Source of the DNA: JAWKXU01 sp020446465
GTDB taxonomy: Bacteria > Pseudomonadota > Alphaproteobacteria > Sphingomonadales > Sphingomonadaceae
DNA length: 64,000 nucleotides
Direction of reading: 5' to 3'
Assembly: GCA_041396845.1 (NCBI GenBank)
Contig: JAWKXU010000003.1
Span: forward strand, 62,001-126,000
Positions 26,574 through 34,965 of this stretch are shown in pieces. The notes beneath the pieces are model-generated. The model did no database searches and was not told the DNA's origin. It was given only the letters and a program-made list of their open reading frames with translations. A program made the translations under genes and the position numbers. The number at the start of each line of letters is the position of its first letter. The first letter of the stretch is position 1.

Positions 26574-28574
26574 TTATGCTTTGAGTTTAGAGAGAATTTG
26601 CGGAACAATCGCGTCCGCGGTGAAACCGAATTTGACAAACAGATCTTCAGCCGGGGCGGAAGCGCCGAAACGATCCAGCCCGATAGTCAGGCCATCGTTG
26701 CCGACATAGCGTTCCCAGCCGAGCGTGCTGCCCGCTTCGATCGAAACCTTGAGAGTATCTGCCGGAAGCAGATCAGCCCGATAGCCTTCGTCCTGCCCGG
26801 CAAACAGTTCCATGCAAGGCATCGAAACCACGTCGGCACCGACACCCTGCGCTTCGAGAGTGGCCGCCACATCCATCGCCAGAGCCACTTCGGAACCCGT
26901 GGCAACCAGCACGACCTTGCGCGCAGCGTCCGCCGCCTTCATCCGGTAAGCCCCCTTGGCCGAGCGATTGCTGGCAGCAGACCAGCTTTCATCCCCTTCC
27001 CCACGCAATTGGGGAAGATTCTGGCGGGAAAGAGCAAGAACTGACGGCGTTTTCGGCGCTTCGAGAGCCAAGGCCCAGCATTCCGCCGTTTCAATTGTGT
27101 CGCACGGGCGGAAAACATTGAGGTTCGGAATGAGCCGCATGCTCATCACCTGTTCAACAGGCTGGTGAGTCGGCCCATCTTCGCCAAGGCCGATGCTGTC
27201 ATGCGTCAGCACATAAACGACATTGGCTTGCTGCAAGGCCGACAAGCGGATCGCATTGCGGCAATAATCGCTGAAAATCAGGAACGTGCCACCATAAGGT
27301 GCGACACCCCCGTGCAGTGCCATGCCGTTCATGGCCGCTGCCATGCCAAATTCGCGAATGCCGTAATAGACATAGCGCCCGGCATAATCCTGCGGCGTGA
27401 ATGGCGTCGTGGCCTTCGTCTTGGTGTTGTTCGAGCCGGTAAGGTCAGCAGAGCCACCAATCAGTTGCGGCAGATTCTCGGTCAGCGGACCAAGCGCCAT
27501 TTCAGAAGCCTTGCGTGTTGCGACTTTCTTCGGCTCTTTCGCCAGATCCGCAATGTAATCTTCCAGCGCGACGCTGGCACGATTGCCAACGCCTGCCATG
27601 TGATCTTCAAACGCTGAGCGCTTGTCGTCATCGGCAGCAAGACGGGCTTCCCAGTCACTGCGAGCAGCCTTGCCGCGCTCTCCGGTGGCTTTCCAGTCCG
27701 CTGCGACATCAGCGGGAATCTCGAACGGAGCGGCAGCCCAGCCCAGTTCCTTGCGCGCAGCGGCGATTTCTTCATCACCCAGCGGCGAACCATGCGTGGC
27801 ACTGGTGCCCTGCTTGTTCGGCGCGCCTTTGCCGATCACGGTCTTGCAGGCGACAAGGGAGGGGCGCGGATCAGCCAGAGCAGCATCAAGCGCACGGCGA
27901 ATATCCGCAGGATCATGGCCATCGCAGCTTTCGACATGCCATCCGGTCGCACTATAACGCGCCTTGATATCTTCACTGGTGGAAAGGTTCGTCCCACCGT
28001 CAATCGTGATGTTGTTGTCGTCCCACAGCACGATCATGCGGCCAAGCTGCAAATGCCCGGCAAGGCCGATTGCCTCGTGGTTGATACCTTCCATCAGGCA
28101 GCCATCGCCTGCGATAACCCAGGTGCGATGATCGACAAGGTCATCGCCAAACACGGCGTTAAGGTGCCGTTCGGCCATCGCCATGCCGACTGCCATGGCA
28201 AGCCCCTGCCCCAGCGGGCCAGTGGTGCATTCCACGCCCGGCAGCAGGAAGTTTTCCGGGTGGCCAGCACAAGGGCTGCCAAGCTGCCGGAAATTGCGGA
28301 TGTCATCCATCGTCGGCTGTGCATAGCCGCTGAGGTTCAACAGCGCATAGATCAGCATCGAACCATGTCCGGCGCTAAGCACGAAACGGTCCCGGTCGGC
28401 CCAGTCCGGTGCGGAAGGATCGAACTTCAGGTATTCAGACCACAGGACAGTGGCGACATCTGCCATGCCCATCGGCATTCCGGGGTGGCCACTGTTGGCA
28501 GCCTGAATTGCGTCCATCGACAGCGCCCTGATGGCATTGGCCATGGGGGAGAGGCGATCGGGGGCGATGGTCAT
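26574..28574 (-). CDS. tkt: Transketolase
   Basis: A 666-residue enzyme of usual length. Thiamine diphosphate motifs: LSAGHGSMLIYALL, GPLGQGLAMAVGMA and GDGCLMEGINHEAIGLAGH ending in the DDNNITIDG metal loop; the pyrimidine domain contains the activating Glu in YYGIREFGMAAAMNG; the C-terminal domain follows. It moves two-carbon units between sugar phosphates in the pentose-phosphate pathway. It is the first gene of the leftward tkt-gap-(MOSC)-pgk-(VOC)-fba-thiE cluster and diverges from the zapA block across 233 bp, which must hold both promoters. Confidence 0.96.
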   Translation of the reverse strand: MTIAPDRLSPMANAIRALSMDAIQAANSGHPGMPMGMADVATVLWSEYLKFDPSAPDWADRDRFVLSAGHGSMLIYALLNLSGYAQPTMDDIRNFRQLGSPCAGHPENFLLPGVECTTGPLGQGLAMAVGMAMAERHLNAVFGDDLVDHRTWVIAGDGCLMEGINHEAIGLAGHLQLGRMIVLWDDNNITIDGGTNLSTSEDIKARYSATGWHVESCDGHDPADIRRALDAALADPRPSLVACKTVIGKGAPNKQGTSATHGSPLGDEEIAAARKELGWAAAPFEIPADVAADWKATGERGKAARSDWEARLAADDDKRSAFEDHMAGVGNRASVALEDYIADLAKEPKKVATRKASEMALGPLTENLPQLIGGSADLTGSNNTKTKATTPFTPQDYAGRYVYYGIREFGMAAAMNGMALHGGVAPYGGTFLIFSDYCRNAIRLSALQQANVVYVLTHDSIGLGEDGPTHQPVEQVMSMRLIPNLNVFRPCDTIETAECWALALEAPKTPSVLALSRQNLPQLRGEGDESWSAASNRSAKGAYRMKAADAARKVVLVATGSEVALAMDVAATLEAQGVGADVVSMPCMELFAGQDEGYRADLLPADTLKVSIEAGSTLGWERYVGNDGLTIGLDRFGASAPAEDLFVKFGFTADAIVPQILSKLKA

Positions 28575-28807
28575 GCCAGAAATGCTCCTGCAAAAACGGC
28601 GGGTATGGTGCCCCTTTACGGTATTGCAATGCAGGGGCGATTCGGCGCGCGGTTTCCTTTGCGGACGCGCCGCCGCACGTCAAGCGGGCCTCTGTCAATC
28701 TCCCCCTGTCGCAAGAATGTGTGCCAAATTTGCATTATCCTCAGGTTTGTTCATCAAGGCGACCGGCAGATCATTGCGATTGCAGCATTTTGGAGTAAAT
28801 TCTGCGC

Positions 28808-29008
28808 ATGGGACGGGATCGCATATTCAACGCTGTTGCACGTCTGGAACGTGCATTGGACCGCGCAGAGGAAGGCGCGCGCAAGGCACAAGGCGTTGTA
28901 TCTGTTGGCCCAAATCCGGCACTTTTACGCCGTCATGAACATCTGCGCCGCACCGTTACCGACGCGATGAGCGATCTCGATGCCCTGATCGAAAGTCTCG
29001 ATAAATGA
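28808..29008 (+). CDS. Small charged helical protein upstream of zapA
   Basis: A 66-residue protein, almost entirely helical and charged, with heptad-like spacing (FNAVARLERALDRAEEGARK, DAMSDLDALIESLDK) that suggests a short coiled coil. It lies 25 bp before zapA on the same strand, with GGAG upstream of its start, so it is probably translated in the zapA transcript. Its position suggests a role with ZapA or the divisome, but there is no direct evidence. Confidence 0.65.
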   Translation: MGRDRIFNAVARLERALDRAEEGARKAQGVVSVGPNPALLRRHEHLRRTVTDAMSDLDALIESLDK

Positions 29009-29033
29009 GCGCGCGTGACAAAATGGTGCGGGC

Positions 29034-29390
29034 ATGAGCAATGTCACGCTGTCCATTGGCGGGCGCAGCTACACTGTTGCCTGCGCGGAAGGTGAAGAGG
29101 CGCACGTCACGCGTCTTGGCCGGATGATTGATGAAAAAGTGTCGGGCACAGGCGCTTCGCCGGGGCAGACAGAAGTGCGCCAGTTATTGTTTGCAAGCCT
29201 GCTGCTGGCTGATGAATTGCATGATGCACGGCGCTCAGCGCCTCGGCCACCGACTACAGAACCGCCTCCCGGGTCTCCAGACACGGCAGAACCGGACCTC
29301 ACAGCAGAGATCGCGCCCGTGCTGGAACGTTTTGCGGAACGGATCGAAAATCTTGCGACACGGCTTGAGACACTGTCCGACAACGCCTAG
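29034..29390 (+). CDS. zapA: Cell division protein ZapA
   Basis: A 118-residue protein beginning MSNVTLSIGGRSYTVACAEGEE and containing the globular ZapA head (VTRLGRMIDEKV, LLFASLLLADEL) followed by a Pro/Ala-rich linker and a C-terminal coiled coil. ZapA bundles FtsZ filaments at the division site. The identification is supported by context: zapA, 6S RNA and 5-formyl-THF cyclo-ligase in that order is a widespread proteobacterial arrangement. Confidence 0.88.
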   Translation: MSNVTLSIGGRSYTVACAEGEEAHVTRLGRMIDEKVSGTGASPGQTEVRQLLFASLLLADELHDARRSAPRPPTTEPPPGSPDTAEPDLTAEIAPVLERFAERIENLATRLETLSDNA

Positions 29391-29430
29391 ATAACGCCGT
29401 GGCGGGACTGCCCGGCACGAGCCGTTCGTG

Positions 29431-29565
29431 AATATCCCTGAGGCTATAAGCAATCCAAGGGAGCTGTCCCTACTCTGGAACACGGGCCACTGCGTTCTTC
29501 GGAATGGAACCTGGGAACCGGGGTATACGGCGCCCACCTGACGTTTAGGCGTCAGAGGATTTCCC
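29431..29565 (+). ncRNA. ssrS: 6S RNA (ssrS), approximate ends
   Basis: The 256-bp gap between zapA and the formyl-THF cyclo-ligase gene contains a sequence typical of alphaproteobacterial 6S RNA. The 5' part aatatccctgaggc (from 29431) pairs imperfectly with ggcgtcagaggatttc (to about 29564) to form the closing stem, and the interior offers two interrupted arms around a central bubble. 6S RNA mimics an open promoter and sequesters housekeeping RNA polymerase in stationary phase. Ends are estimated from pairing. Confidence 0.78.
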
Positions 29566-29646
29566 GGCACCGACCCATGGTGGTTCCGCCACTCCACTTT
29601 CCCCGGCAAATCTGACCGGGCCTAGACCACAAGGGGCCTCGCGCCA

Positions 29647-30234
29647 GTGCCAGAGATGACCGGCAACCCCAAGACGGCATTGCGCCAGCGATTACGGGCG
29701 GCGCGAAAGGCGCACGTTAATACCTTGCCTGCCTCCATACGCGCGCTCGTATTGAAGCGCCCGCCTGTGCAAATCGCCCACATGGTACCGCCCGATGCCG
29801 TTATCGGCTTCTACCACGCGACCGCGGCAGAAGCGCCAGCCACCGGTTATGCAAAGTTCTTTCAGGAAGCAGGGCATACCATTGCCTTGCCGTGGTTTGC
29901 GGACCGGCAAGCGCCGATGGCCTTTCGCGAATGGCGCGAACCCTACGCCAACAGTGATCTGACTGCCGGTCCGTTCGGAATACAACAGCCGGGCGATGAT
30001 GCCGAGGCAGTGGAACCCGATGTCCTGTTCATCCCTCTGCTGGGGTTTGACGCTGAAGGCGGACGCCTGGGGCAAGGCGCGGGCCATTACGATCGCTGGT
30101 TGGCAACCCGGCCCAATGTGCTGGCCATAGGGCTTGCATGGGATTGCCAGCTTGTCGACAATCTGCCGCTGGAGGACCATGATCGGCCCATGACGGCAAT
30201 TGTAACCCCCACCCGGCTATACGGACCGTTTTGA
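29647..30234 (+). CDS. 5-formyltetrahydrofolate cyclo-ligase
   Basis: A 195-residue enzyme (YgfA/Fau type) that converts 5-formyl-THF and ATP to 5,10-methenyl-THF. It has the basic N-terminus (ALRQRLRAARKAH), a substrate-region segment IGFYHATAAEAPAT and the phosphate loop LLGFDAEGGRLGQGAGHYDRWL near the C-terminus. The GTG at 29647 has AAGGGG 10 bp upstream; an ATG at 29656 is an alternative. It follows 6S RNA, as in E. coli where ygfA is co-transcribed with ssrS, and its stop overlaps the next start (TGATG). Confidence 0.92.
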   Translation: MPEMTGNPKTALRQRLRAARKAHVNTLPASIRALVLKRPPVQIAHMVPPDAVIGFYHATAAEAPATGYAKFFQEAGHTIALPWFADRQAPMAFREWREPYANSDLTAGPFGIQQPGDDAEAVEPDVLFIPLLGFDAEGGRLGQGAGHYDRWLATRPNVLAIGLAWDCQLVDNLPLEDHDRPMTAIVTPTRLYGPF

Positions 30235-30446
30235 TGCGCAAGGAACCCACCTGGAGAATCCCCGTCGGCATTCTTGTCTTGATGATATGCTTGGCGCTCT
30301 ATGCAATGGCCGTGGCAAGCGCGGCGGAATGGATCGGGCAACTGCATGTGCTGTTGCAGGTTCCGATCTATATCGTGCTCGGCACCATCTGGATTATGCC
30401 GTTGCGCCGTTACCTGAAATGGATGGAAACCGGCCGCTGGCGATAG
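30234..30446 (+). CDS. DUF2842 small membrane protein
   Basis: A 70-residue protein with two membrane helices (PVGILVLMICLALYAMAVA and LLQVPIYIVLGTIWIMPL) and a basic C-terminal tail (RRYLKWMETGRWR). The layout and the terminal motif fit DUF2842, a family of short alphaproteobacterial membrane proteins often found after 5-formyl-THF cyclo-ligase. It is translationally coupled to that gene by TGATG. Function unknown. Confidence 0.8.
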   Translation: MRKEPTWRIPVGILVLMICLALYAMAVASAAEWIGQLHVLLQVPIYIVLGTIWIMPLRRYLKWMETGRWR

Positions 30447-30530
30447 TGTCAGGGCGTTAATGCAGGAAGCGCCGCAGCGCCCCTGCCCGTCAGGCGAAAA
30501 TACCATATAATCGGCAGGAAAAGTCCCCAA

Positions 30531-30607
<77 letters not shown>

Positions 30608-30792
30608 TTGATTGGGCGTGCGTCCCTTGGGGAGCCGCGCCACTAAGACAGGCATCCCCGGCTGTCAACTACCAGATGCGTGCTTCGTGCATTCAGATGA
30701 AAAAAGTCTGGTGTGAACGCAAAAGTCACCGCCGCGTTAACCATATCTTGGCACCCTTCACCGATAGTCTCTTGCGTTCGACACTGATCGAA

Positions 30793-31278
30793 ATGGGGGG
30801 ATTTTACGTGGGCCAACTCTGGAAACAGGCCGTGGCATTGGCCGCCTTTACGCTGATGGCCACGCCCGCACATGCTGCAAGCGATTCAACGCATTTGCTG
30901 GCACCAGCGGTTTTCGTGGAACGGCAAGGTGCGCCGGGAATGGGTAACAGCCGCTCGATCGAGCCAGCAGGGCTGTTGCAACGCGGCGACACTGTCGTGC
31001 TCTTCATCCCGTGGCAGGCTCCTGCCCCTGCCCGCGCCTTTACGCTTACCGTGCCTGTGCCCGCGCGCCTTGCATTCCTGAAAAGCACGGACCGGGATCA
31101 AAAAATTTCGGTCGATGGCGGGCGAACCTGGGGGCAGCTTGGCCAACTTACGATTCGCGATGGTGATTCCCTGCGCCTTGCTTCACCTGCCGATGCCACG
31201 CACCTGCGCTGGCAAATATCAGCGCGGGACGCCGCACAAGGTTCCGGGCGAATAATGCTGCGCGCGCTGGTGCGCTGA
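30793..31278 (+). CDS. Exported protein of unknown function
   Basis: About 161 residues: a signal peptide (QLWKQAVALAAFTLMATPAHA) and a beta-rich mature domain of about 130 residues (AFTLTVPVPARLAFL, KISVDGGRTWGQLGQLTIRDGD, THLRWQISARD). The DGGxTWxxLG element resembles the loop found in many extracellular beta-sandwich or beta-propeller proteins. The ATG at 30793 is given, but a GTG at 30808 with GGGGGG 7 bp upstream is equally credible. It converges on thyA (7 bp between stops). No function assigned. Confidence 0.65.
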   Translation: MGGFYVGQLWKQAVALAAFTLMATPAHAASDSTHLLAPAVFVERQGAPGMGNSRSIEPAGLLQRGDTVVLFIPWQAPAPARAFTLTVPVPARLAFLKSTDRDQKISVDGGRTWGQLGQLTIRDGDSLRLASPADATHLRWQISARDAAQGSGRIMLRALVR

Positions 31279-31285
31279 TAGACTG

Positions 31286-32242
31286 TCAGACTGCGACAGG
31301 CGCGCTAAGTGCACCCTGCGGTGCGTAATCGCTGACTGAAAAGTCCTCTATCCGGTAATCGAAGATCGAACCCGGTCGCCGGGTCACGGCAAGACGCGGT
31401 TCGCCCGATGGCGTGCGGGTGATCTGTTCTTCCACCAAGTCGGCGTGATTAAGGTATAGGTGAACGTCTGCGCCTGACCACACCAGTTCGCCCGGCTCCA
31501 GATCGACTTGCTGGGCGATCATCCGCGCAAGCAAGGCCGCCGACCACAAGTTGAACGGCAGACCGAGCGCAACATCGCAACTGCGTTGGTAAAGCAGACA
31601 GTTAAGGCGATTGCCGGCAACATGGAACTGATAGGTCTTGTGGCAGGGTGGCAGCGCCATGCCATCCAGTTCCGCCACGTTCCACCCTTCGATGATGTGG
31701 CGCCGGCTTCCCGGATTGTGGTGCAGGCTCTCGATCACTTGTGCGACCTGATTGATGCCCGGACCTTTTTCATACAGCCCATCGGGTCGATACCGATATG
31801 TCGGCCAATCAACCCACTGTTTGCCGTAAACAGGGCCAAGATCGCCCCAGCGTGCGGCAAAACCCGCATCATCGGCAATGCGCGCGATGAAATCGTCCAG
31901 TGCAATGCTCTCGCCCGTTTCGCGTTCATACCGGGCATGTGGCCATTCATTCCAGATCTTCACGCCTTGTTGCACCAGCGCGCGGATATTGGTGTCCCCG
32001 GTCAGGAACCACAGCATTTCGCGCGTTGCGGTCTTCCAGTAGACCCGCTTTGTGGTGAGCAGCGGCATTCTGCCATCGGCCATGTCGAATCGCAGTTGCT
32101 GGCCGAACAGGGACCGGGTGCCAACTCCGGTGCGATCAACGCGCTCATCGCCCGTTGTCCAGATGCGCTGCATCAGGTCGAGATATTGCCATTCCCAGTG
32201 ACTGGAACAGGCAGAATCGGCGCCGGGAGAAGATTTGACCAT
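31286..32242 (-). CDS. thyA: Thymidylate synthase
   Basis: A 318-residue ThyA-type enzyme that methylates dUMP with 5,10-methylene-THF. Motifs: DRTGVGTRSLFGQQLRFDM, LLTTKRVYWK, the catalytic Cys in ALPPCHKTYQFHV (about C200), LYQRSCDVALGLPFN and SGADVHLYLNH. It is longer than E. coli ThyA (264), mostly through a middle insertion (about 105-165), as in many other bacterial homologues. ATG at 32242 has AGGAA 7 bp upstream and is preferred to one two codons earlier. It is the last host protein gene before tRNA-Pro and the prophage. Confidence 0.95.
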   Translation of the reverse strand: MVKSSPGADSACSSHWEWQYLDLMQRIWTTGDERVDRTGVGTRSLFGQQLRFDMADGRMPLLTTKRVYWKTATREMLWFLTGDTNIRALVQQGVKIWNEWPHARYERETGESIALDDFIARIADDAGFAARWGDLGPVYGKQWVDWPTYRYRPDGLYEKGPGINQVAQVIESLHHNPGSRRHIIEGWNVAELDGMALPPCHKTYQFHVAGNRLNCLLYQRSCDVALGLPFNLWSAALLARMIAQQVDLEPGELVWSGADVHLYLNHADLVEEQITRTPSGEPRLAVTRRPGSIFDYRIEDFSVSDYAPQGALSAPVAV

Positions 32243-32342
32243 GAACATTTCCTAGACTGGCATTTGCCCGCTTGCCACCCCGGCCTGACGCTCCTATAGG
32301 GCCGCCTCTGCCTTGCTCCACAGTTTGCTGTGGGGTTCCGGT

Positions 32343-32419
32343 CGGGGAGTAGCTCAGCCTGGTAGAGCACTGTCTTCGGGAGGCAGGGGCCGGAGGTTCG
32401 AATCCTCTCTCCCCGACCA
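32343..32419 (+). tRNA. tRNA-Pro (CGG), probable prophage attachment site
   Basis: A 77-nt tRNA with encoded CCA: acceptor CGGGGAG/CTCCCCG, anticodon loop TTCGGGA with anticodon CGG, T arm AGGTTCGAATCCT. Host genes lie to the left and prophage sequence begins to the right of its 3' end, the usual polarity for tyrosine-integrase attachment at a tRNA 3' half. The matching attR copy should be beyond the right edge of the window. Confidence 0.95.
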
Positions 32420-32616
32420 ATAAAATCAGCAGTTTACGCGCTCTTCAGAAAAAGCCTGTTGCCGCTACCGTTGCCGCTACGTCCTGCGACATACTCTGAT
32501 GCAGGTCTGCATCTAACCGGCACTCCACCACAGATCAGAATAGGCGAACGGCCCAAGCATAGGCCGTCATATTCGCTCGCACCTACCACACATGGATAGG
32601 CAATTCTCAACAGGCA

Positions 32617-32894
32617 GGGTATGCGTGGGAAACGCCTTACTTTCCTTACATTGGCGGATTTCTGCGGGTTTTGGACCTTACTTTTAGCTTACCTCGACCT
32701 TACCAAGTAAGGAGCTTATGAGCTTACATTATAAAATTACAAAACCTTTATTTTTCAATCAGGTAAGTTCAACGCCTTGAAAAAGTAAGTTCAGGTAAGG
32801 TTGCGTTCCTTACCTACTTAATTCATATATTTCAGTGCATTAAACTCTATTATTTGCGGAGGTAAGGAAGGTAAGGCGTTTCCCACGCATACCC
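32617..32894. repeat. 33-bp inverted repeat enclosing an array of GTAAG/CTTAC motifs
   Basis: Left arm 32617-32649 and right arm 32862-32894 are reverse complements at 32 of 33 positions (shared core gcgtgggaaacgccttac). Within and including the arms are seven CTTAC and six GTAAG pentamers, mostly as CCTTAC/GGTAAG, where about 0.5 would be expected by chance in 278 bp. Spacing is irregular. There is no flanking target duplication, arguing against a simple MITE. Confidence 0.75.
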
Positions 32895-33133
32895 CCCTCC
32901 CTGACTGTCACCAGACCACATAATCCGCATGGTTGCGACGTGCATACCGATGCAAATCGCCTGCTTTGCCCACAGACCTAAACAATCGGCGGTTTCAAGC
33001 CATTGTTGGCCTGCATACAATTCGCACAGTTTGCATAAAAAACAGGCAGAAAGCATCAAGGCGAGGCGTGGGGGCGAGCGCGGCGCTGGGGGGCTGGCCC
33101 ATGGGTGTCGGGCCACCTAGCCGCCGCGCGCAC

Positions 33134-33164
33134 GAAAAAGGGCCGGGGATCGCTCCCCGGCCCT
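33134..33164 (-). terminator. Leftward intrinsic terminator
   Basis: Perfect 11-bp stem AGGGCCGGGGA (33139-33149) / TCCCCGGCCCT (33154-33164) with loop TCGC; on the minus strand it is followed by TTTTTCG. It lies downstream of the leftward terminase-portal operon, on the far side of the rightward bro gene, so leftward late transcripts would run antisense through bro before ending here. Confidence 0.75.
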
Positions 33165-33267
33165 CAATGGCGCACCTGCAGGCTGTGTTCAGCCGGTGAT
33201 GATGACTTCGCCCGCGCCCTTTACCGCCACTGCGCTGGTCCGTAAGCGTATCAGTCAGGAGTTGATT

Positions 33268-33945
33268 ATGAGCGCCTTGATTCCTCTGCATTTCGACACT
33301 GCCGATGTCCGCATGGTGATGCTGGATGGCGTGCCGTGGTGGGTGCTGGCAGATGTTGCCGTAGCACTCGGCTTGTCGAACCCCACCAAGCTGGCGAGCA
33401 GGCTCGATGATTATCAGAAAGCTGACCTAACTATTAGGGAGGGCAGCTCTGGCCAGCGCCGCCGCATGAACATTGTAAATGAGGCAGGCGTCTATGCCTT
33501 AACCTTGAACAGTCGAAAGCCAGAAGCAAAAGCGTTCGCGCGCTGGCTTTTCACCAAAGTCCTGCCCTCAATCCGCAAGTTCGGGATGTATCCGCCGCCG
33601 ATGGCTGACACGGCGCTTGAGGGCGGTGCGCAAGATGCAGGCTCCCCACAAGCCCGTTTCATGGCCGAATGCCAGCGCATCGCGGACGAAAACGGCGTTA
33701 CCGTTGACAAGCTGTTGGAACATATCATTTCACCCCAGCAGCGCCGCGCCATCGAAATGGGCCATGGCCCGATGGAAAACCTGCTTCACCGTGGCAAGCG
33801 GTGGGTGGCCTTCACCGGCATGGGGATGGACCTGCAATATGTTCTGACCGGGATCTGGCGCACGACGCCACACGAACGGCGCGTAATCCAGCAGCTTCGC
33901 CAAGATAGCGCCAACCAGCGATTACTGACTGACGGCCCCGCCTGA
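33268..33945 (+). CDS. BRO-N family phage antirepressor-like protein (copy 1)
   Basis: A 225-residue protein beginning MSALIPLHFDTADVRMVMLDGVPWWVLADVA, the BRO N-terminal DNA-binding domain (about residues 8-110: WVLADVAVALGLSNPTKLASR, NEAGVYALTLNSRKPEAKAFARWL, LPSIRKFG), plus a C-terminal segment GMDLQYVLTGIWRTTPHERR. Such proteins in temperate phages act as antirepressors or regulators. GGAG lies 6 bp before the ATG. A paralogue is at 43283-43987. Its 3' end overlaps the convergent portal gene by 24 bp. Confidence 0.85.
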   Translation: MSALIPLHFDTADVRMVMLDGVPWWVLADVAVALGLSNPTKLASRLDDYQKADLTIREGSSGQRRRMNIVNEAGVYALTLNSRKPEAKAFARWLFTKVLPSIRKFGMYPPPMADTALEGGAQDAGSPQARFMAECQRIADENGVTVDKLLEHIISPQQRRAIEMGHGPMENLLHRGKRWVAFTGMGMDLQYVLTGIWRTTPHERRVIQQLRQDSANQRLLTDGPA

Positions 33946-34965
33946 CTGTGCCATCGGCGTATAGTCGCGATAGTTGACCACCTGCAGGCCAGTGCGTTCG
34001 TTGATTTGCAGCATGGTTTCGATCAGCGGCGCGATTTCCAGTTCATAGAAAACGTCCGCCGCGCTTCGCACATCACCAAAGCCGCCATTGTTTTGCGGGA
34101 TGATGCCCAGCAGCTGGGGCGGCACCCGGTGCGCGGCCAGCAGATCGTCACGGCTGCAGTTCTTGATGCCCAGAAATTCATCCTTCGCCGCGACTTCGGC
34201 TATCGGCATGATCTGGACGCCGTCCTTCTTGCCAGCGGGCGCATGGATGAACAGGTTCTTGAAATTGCCGACGCCCTTGGCCGCTTTCAGCTGATCGCGC
34301 ACAGCATTGGCGTCTTCCTGGCTGATCGTCGGTTCTGACAGGTAAAACACGAACCCGGCGTGCGCGCCGTTCTTGTAATAGCGGCGGCGAAACAGGGTGG
34401 CTGCTTCGTTCAGCAGCCCGGAATTGAGCGCGGAGAGCCACGGCGGCACGCCATAGATTTCCTGTTCCACGTCCGGTTCCAGAATGTGGATGATCCGGCC
34501 TTTGGCGAACTGGTGATCGCCATAAATGCTGCCGAAACCGATCATGTCAGGCTTGACCCAGAAGTATGTGCCAGCCTCAACGCCCACGCGGGTGTGCAGC
34601 GCTGGCGACACTTCGTATCGCAGCACCCGGCCCGCCAGATTGGGCACCGCTTCAAGGAACAGGTTTCCCATCTGCAGAAAGTCCAGCAGCGCGCGTTCAT
34701 GCGTGCGGGCGTCCATCCAGCGCGAAGGCACGAACAACTTTTTCAGAAAGTTGATCTTCAGCTTGATCGCGCTCTGATGGTGTGCGCTCATGCGATAGGA
34801 TTTGGCCAGCCCGGTAAACGGCACGGGCGGTTCATACCATTCGCCGTTGCGCCACATGCCTTCGAAATAACTCCACAGGCCCGGCCCATCGACAACGCTG
34901 ACATCATCGCCAAAGCTGAACGCCTGGATCGTGCCGCCCGGCGTCAGGTCAGTCTGTTCGGTCAT
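33922..34965 (-). CDS. Q: P2-like phage portal protein (gpQ)
   Basis: A 347-residue portal of the P2 gpQ (PBSX) type, close to P2 Q in length. Recognisable segments: WYEPPVPFTGLAKSYRMSAHH near residue 42, IIHILEPDVEQEIYGVPPWLSAL in the middle, and DLLAAHRVPPQLLGIIPQNNGGFGDV near the C-terminus. Twelve copies would form the ring through which DNA enters the head. Its ATG overlaps the terminase stop (ATGA), so P and Q form a leftward pair, as in P2. Confidence 0.93.
   Translation of the reverse strand: MTEQTDLTPGGTIQAFSFGDDVSVVDGPGLWSYFEGMWRNGEWYEPPVPFTGLAKSYRMSAHHQSAIKLKINFLKKLFVPSRWMDARTHERALLDFLQMGNLFLEAVPNLAGRVLRYEVSPALHTRVGVEAGTYFWVKPDMIGFGSIYGDHQFAKGRIIHILEPDVEQEIYGVPPWLSALNSGLLNEAATLFRRRYYKNGAHAGFVFYLSEPTISQEDANAVRDQLKAAKGVGNFKNLFIHAPAGKKDGVQIMPIAEVAAKDEFLGIKNCSRDDLLAAHRVPPQLLGIIPQNNGGFGDVRSAADVFYELEIAPLIETMLQINERTGLQVVNYRDYTPMAQSGGAVSQ

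Larger units (their letters stand above)
32420..33267. other. Non-coding left end of prophage (putative attL arm region)
   Basis: 848 bp between tRNA-Pro and the first bro gene without a convincing gene on either strand. It contains an AT-rich core (about 32690-32860), a long inverted repeat with a dense array of GTAAG/CTTAC pentamers (32617-32894) and a leftward intrinsic terminator (33134-33164). Position suggests integrase arm-type sites at attL or a replication/packaging control region; which one is not decidable from sequence alone. Confidence 0.6.

Noticed and set aside
32617..32894. MITE or small transposon explanation for the long inverted repeat
   Set aside because: No target-site duplication flanks the arms, and the motif array inside is better explained as protein binding sites. 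Kept as a finding of unknown role.
32850..33291. Two minus-strand frames of 88 and 98 codons in the prophage left end
   Set aside because: They cover the inverted repeat arm and the intrinsic terminator stem, have no ribosome-binding site and no domain.
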